A stretch of 6,842 nt of DNA, from contig JAEZFJ010000289.1 in the NCBI GenBank assembly GCA_023437755.1, forward strand, positions 1 through 6,842, in the 5' to 3' direction. Below, in pieces: positions 5,812 to 6,842 of the stretch. The notes beneath the pieces are model-generated. The model searched no databases. It saw only the letters and a list, made by a program, of their open reading frames with translations, and was not told the DNA's origin. Within the stretch, counting starts at the first letter, position 1. Each line of letters begins with the position of its first letter. Both the position numbers and the translations under genes were made by a program. This DNA comes from Pseudomonadota bacterium (GTDB lineage: Bacteria > Pseudomonadota > Alphaproteobacteria > Rhizobiales > Devosiaceae).

Positions 5812-6360
5812 CTATCCGGGAAACGGGATCAGCGGCGTGTCGAGCCGGAGGTAAAGCGGGTGCTTGGGCGAACCATCGGCATTGACCCCGAAGCACCACA
5901 GCGGAATGCCATCGGCCCGCAGGGCCTCGACCAATTCGCGTCCGGCTGGCGCCAGCGCCTTGTTGAGCTTGCCATGGGCGAGCACGACCTTGTCGGCCTT
6001 GCGGGCCGCAGCGCGCAGGGACGGCAGGTTGTGCGGTGACACGGCAACGACGCTCGGGGCCAGCAGCATCTTGGGATCGGTGGCCCGGTAGTCCCCGACA
6101 TTGCCCTTGGCCATGGCGGCGTAACCCTCACGCTGGGCGAAGGTCCATTCGCGGGCGCAGGTGGGATCGTTGACATTGGCATCGGCAGTGGAGGGGTTCA
6201 TGCCGATGAACAGGATGTAGCGCTCGGGGAAGGTGTCCCCGATCCAGCGGCGCATCAGTTGGCGATGCTCGTGATCGCTGAACTCGGCGTCTCCCCTGAC
6301 GCCGGGCATCAGCGCCAGCCGCACCCGGCCGCCCGGATCGTGCGCGGTGCCGTCGATCAT
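5812..6360 (-). CDS. DUF1643 domain protein of unknown function
   Basis: 182-residue protein of the DUF1643 family, whose function I do not know to have been established. Signatures are YILFIGMNPSTADANVNDPT (residues 48-67, the family hallmark), WTFAQREGY (72-80), NVGDYRATDP (87-96), a VVLAHG strand (125-130) where relatives often have AWG, and the C-terminal SPKHPLYL (164-171). It has no signal peptide, membrane segment or cysteine cluster, so it is probably soluble and cytoplasmic. The chosen ATG at 6360 overlaps the folD stop as ATGA and has no clear ribosome-binding site, which points to translation by ribosomes finishing folD. A longer in-frame start at 6432 would lie deep inside folD and add 24 unrelated residues. 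The dipeptidase follows after three bases. The context ties it to folate or peptide metabolism only by association. Confidence 0.9.
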   Translation of the reverse strand: MIDGTAHDPGGRVRLALMPGVRGDAEFSDHEHRQLMRRWIGDTFPERYILFIGMNPSTADANVNDPTCAREWTFAQREGYAAMAKGNVGDYRATDPKMLLAPSVVAVSPHNLPSLRAAARKADKVVLAHGKLNKALAPAGRELVEALRADGIPLWCFGVNADGSPKHPLYLRLDTPLIPFPG

Positions 6361-6842
6361 GCCGTGAGATCGCCCGGCGGGGTGAGGCCGTTGATCAGTG
6401 ACGCCGTGGTTACGGTATTGGCGAGGAGGCAAGCGATGGTCATGGGGCCCACCCCACCTGGCACCGGGGTGATGGCGCCGGCGATCTCGGCCGCCTCGGC
6501 GAAGGCGACGTCGCCGACGAGTCGGGTCTTGCCCTCGCCGCGCTCCGGCGCCGGGATACGGTTGATGCCCACATCGATCACCGTGGCGCCCGGCTTGATC
6601 CAGTCGCCGCGGATCATCTCGGGGCGACCTACGGCGGCAACGACGATGTCCGCCTGGCGAAGCAGCGCCGGCAGGTGGCGGGTGCGCGAATGGGCAACGG
6701 TGACGGTGCAGTTCTCGCGGAGCAGCAGTTGCGCCATCGGCTTGCCGACGAGATTGGAGCGGCCAACGATCACCGCGTTCAGGCCGGAGAGGGAGCCCAG
6801 CCGGTCACGCAGCAGCATCAGGCAGCCAAGCGGGGTGCACGA
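6357..6842 (-). CDS. folD: FolD, methylenetetrahydrofolate dehydrogenase/cyclohydrolase, 5'-truncated
   Basis: Bifunctional cytosolic enzyme that oxidises 5,10-methylene-THF with NADP and hydrolyses the product to 10-formyl-THF, supplying one-carbon units for purines and formyl-Met-tRNA. The reading frame is open to the window end, giving about 161 C-terminal residues of a protein usually near 290-300. The catalytic Lys/Tyr region lies outside the window. Visible signatures are CTPLG (from the xCTPxG motif) at the very edge, the dinucleotide-binding GRSNLVGKPMAQLLL, VAAVGRPEMIRGDWIKPGATVIDVGINR, VGDVAF, and the family signature ITPVPGGVGPMT near the end. The ATG at 6818 is internal, since CTPLGCL precedes it in frame. 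Its TGA overlaps the ATG of the DUF1643 gene, so folD is upstream in a translationally coupled operon. Confidence 0.97.
   Translation of the reverse strand, partial: SCTPLGCLMLLRDRLGSLSGLNAVIVGRSNLVGKPMAQLLLRENCTVTVAHSRTRHLPALLRQADIVVAAVGRPEMIRGDWIKPGATVIDVGINRIPAPERGEGKTRLVGDVAFAEAAEIAGAITPVPGGVGPMTIACLLANTVTTASLINGLTPPGDLTA

Noticed and set aside
6361..6432. Longer start for the DUF1643 protein inside folD
   Set aside because: The added residues are out-of-frame folD sequence. The ATGA overlap start gives the expected family length.
1..6842. Mobile element, prophage, CRISPR or defence system
   Set aside because: I found no transposase, integrase, terminal repeats, spacer arrays or tRNA. 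Coding style is uniform and all seven genes fall in recognised families.

Overview
The window is GC-rich chromosomal DNA from an alphaproteobacterium, most likely Hyphomicrobiales (Rhizobiales) and possibly Devosia-like. The taxonomic guess rests on the RNase E tail, which ends in the alphaproteobacterial GWW-type motif, on the style of the proteins, and on strong G/C bias at third codon positions. It is inference, since no search was run. I see seven protein-coding genes, two of them cut by the window edges. I find no RNA genes, insertion sequences, CRISPR arrays or prophage signs, and coding density is high.

Layout, left to right. (1) The 3' two thirds of rne (RNase E) run on the + strand from base 1 to 1872 and end at a strong GC hairpin. 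(2) A small Rnk/GreA-C-type regulator lies on the - strand (1935-2378), convergent with rne. Its 228-bp upstream gap is rich in inverted repeats. (3) A PLP-dependent class I/II aminotransferase follows on the - strand (2607-3749). (4) Divergent from it, on the + strand, is an exported DsbA/ScsC-like thioredoxin-fold oxidoreductase (3892-4749). (5) A - strand operon, read from the right edge inwards, holds folD (cut by the window end), a DUF1643 protein and an M19 dipeptidase. folD and the DUF1643 gene overlap by ATGA, and three bases separate the DUF1643 stop from the dipeptidase start. The dipeptidase stop abuts the stop of the DsbA-like gene with no spacer.

Functionally this is mostly housekeeping: RNA decay (rne), a probable transcription or nucleotide-pool regulator (rnk-like), amino-acid transamination, periplasmic disulfide chemistry, one-carbon folate metabolism (folD) and dipeptide hydrolysis. 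The only family here without a known function is DUF1643, and its tight coupling to folD is its best contextual clue.

I do not see a clear new multi-gene system. The best leads are non-coding. One is a compact set of inverted repeats upstream of the rnk-like gene that can form mutually exclusive stems. The other is a perfect 16-bp palindrome over the aminotransferase start codon that could fold the ribosome-binding region into a hairpin. Lesser leads are a lost conserved His in the dipeptidase, an extra C-terminal Cys pair in the DsbA-like protein, and a repeated basic module in the RNase E tail.
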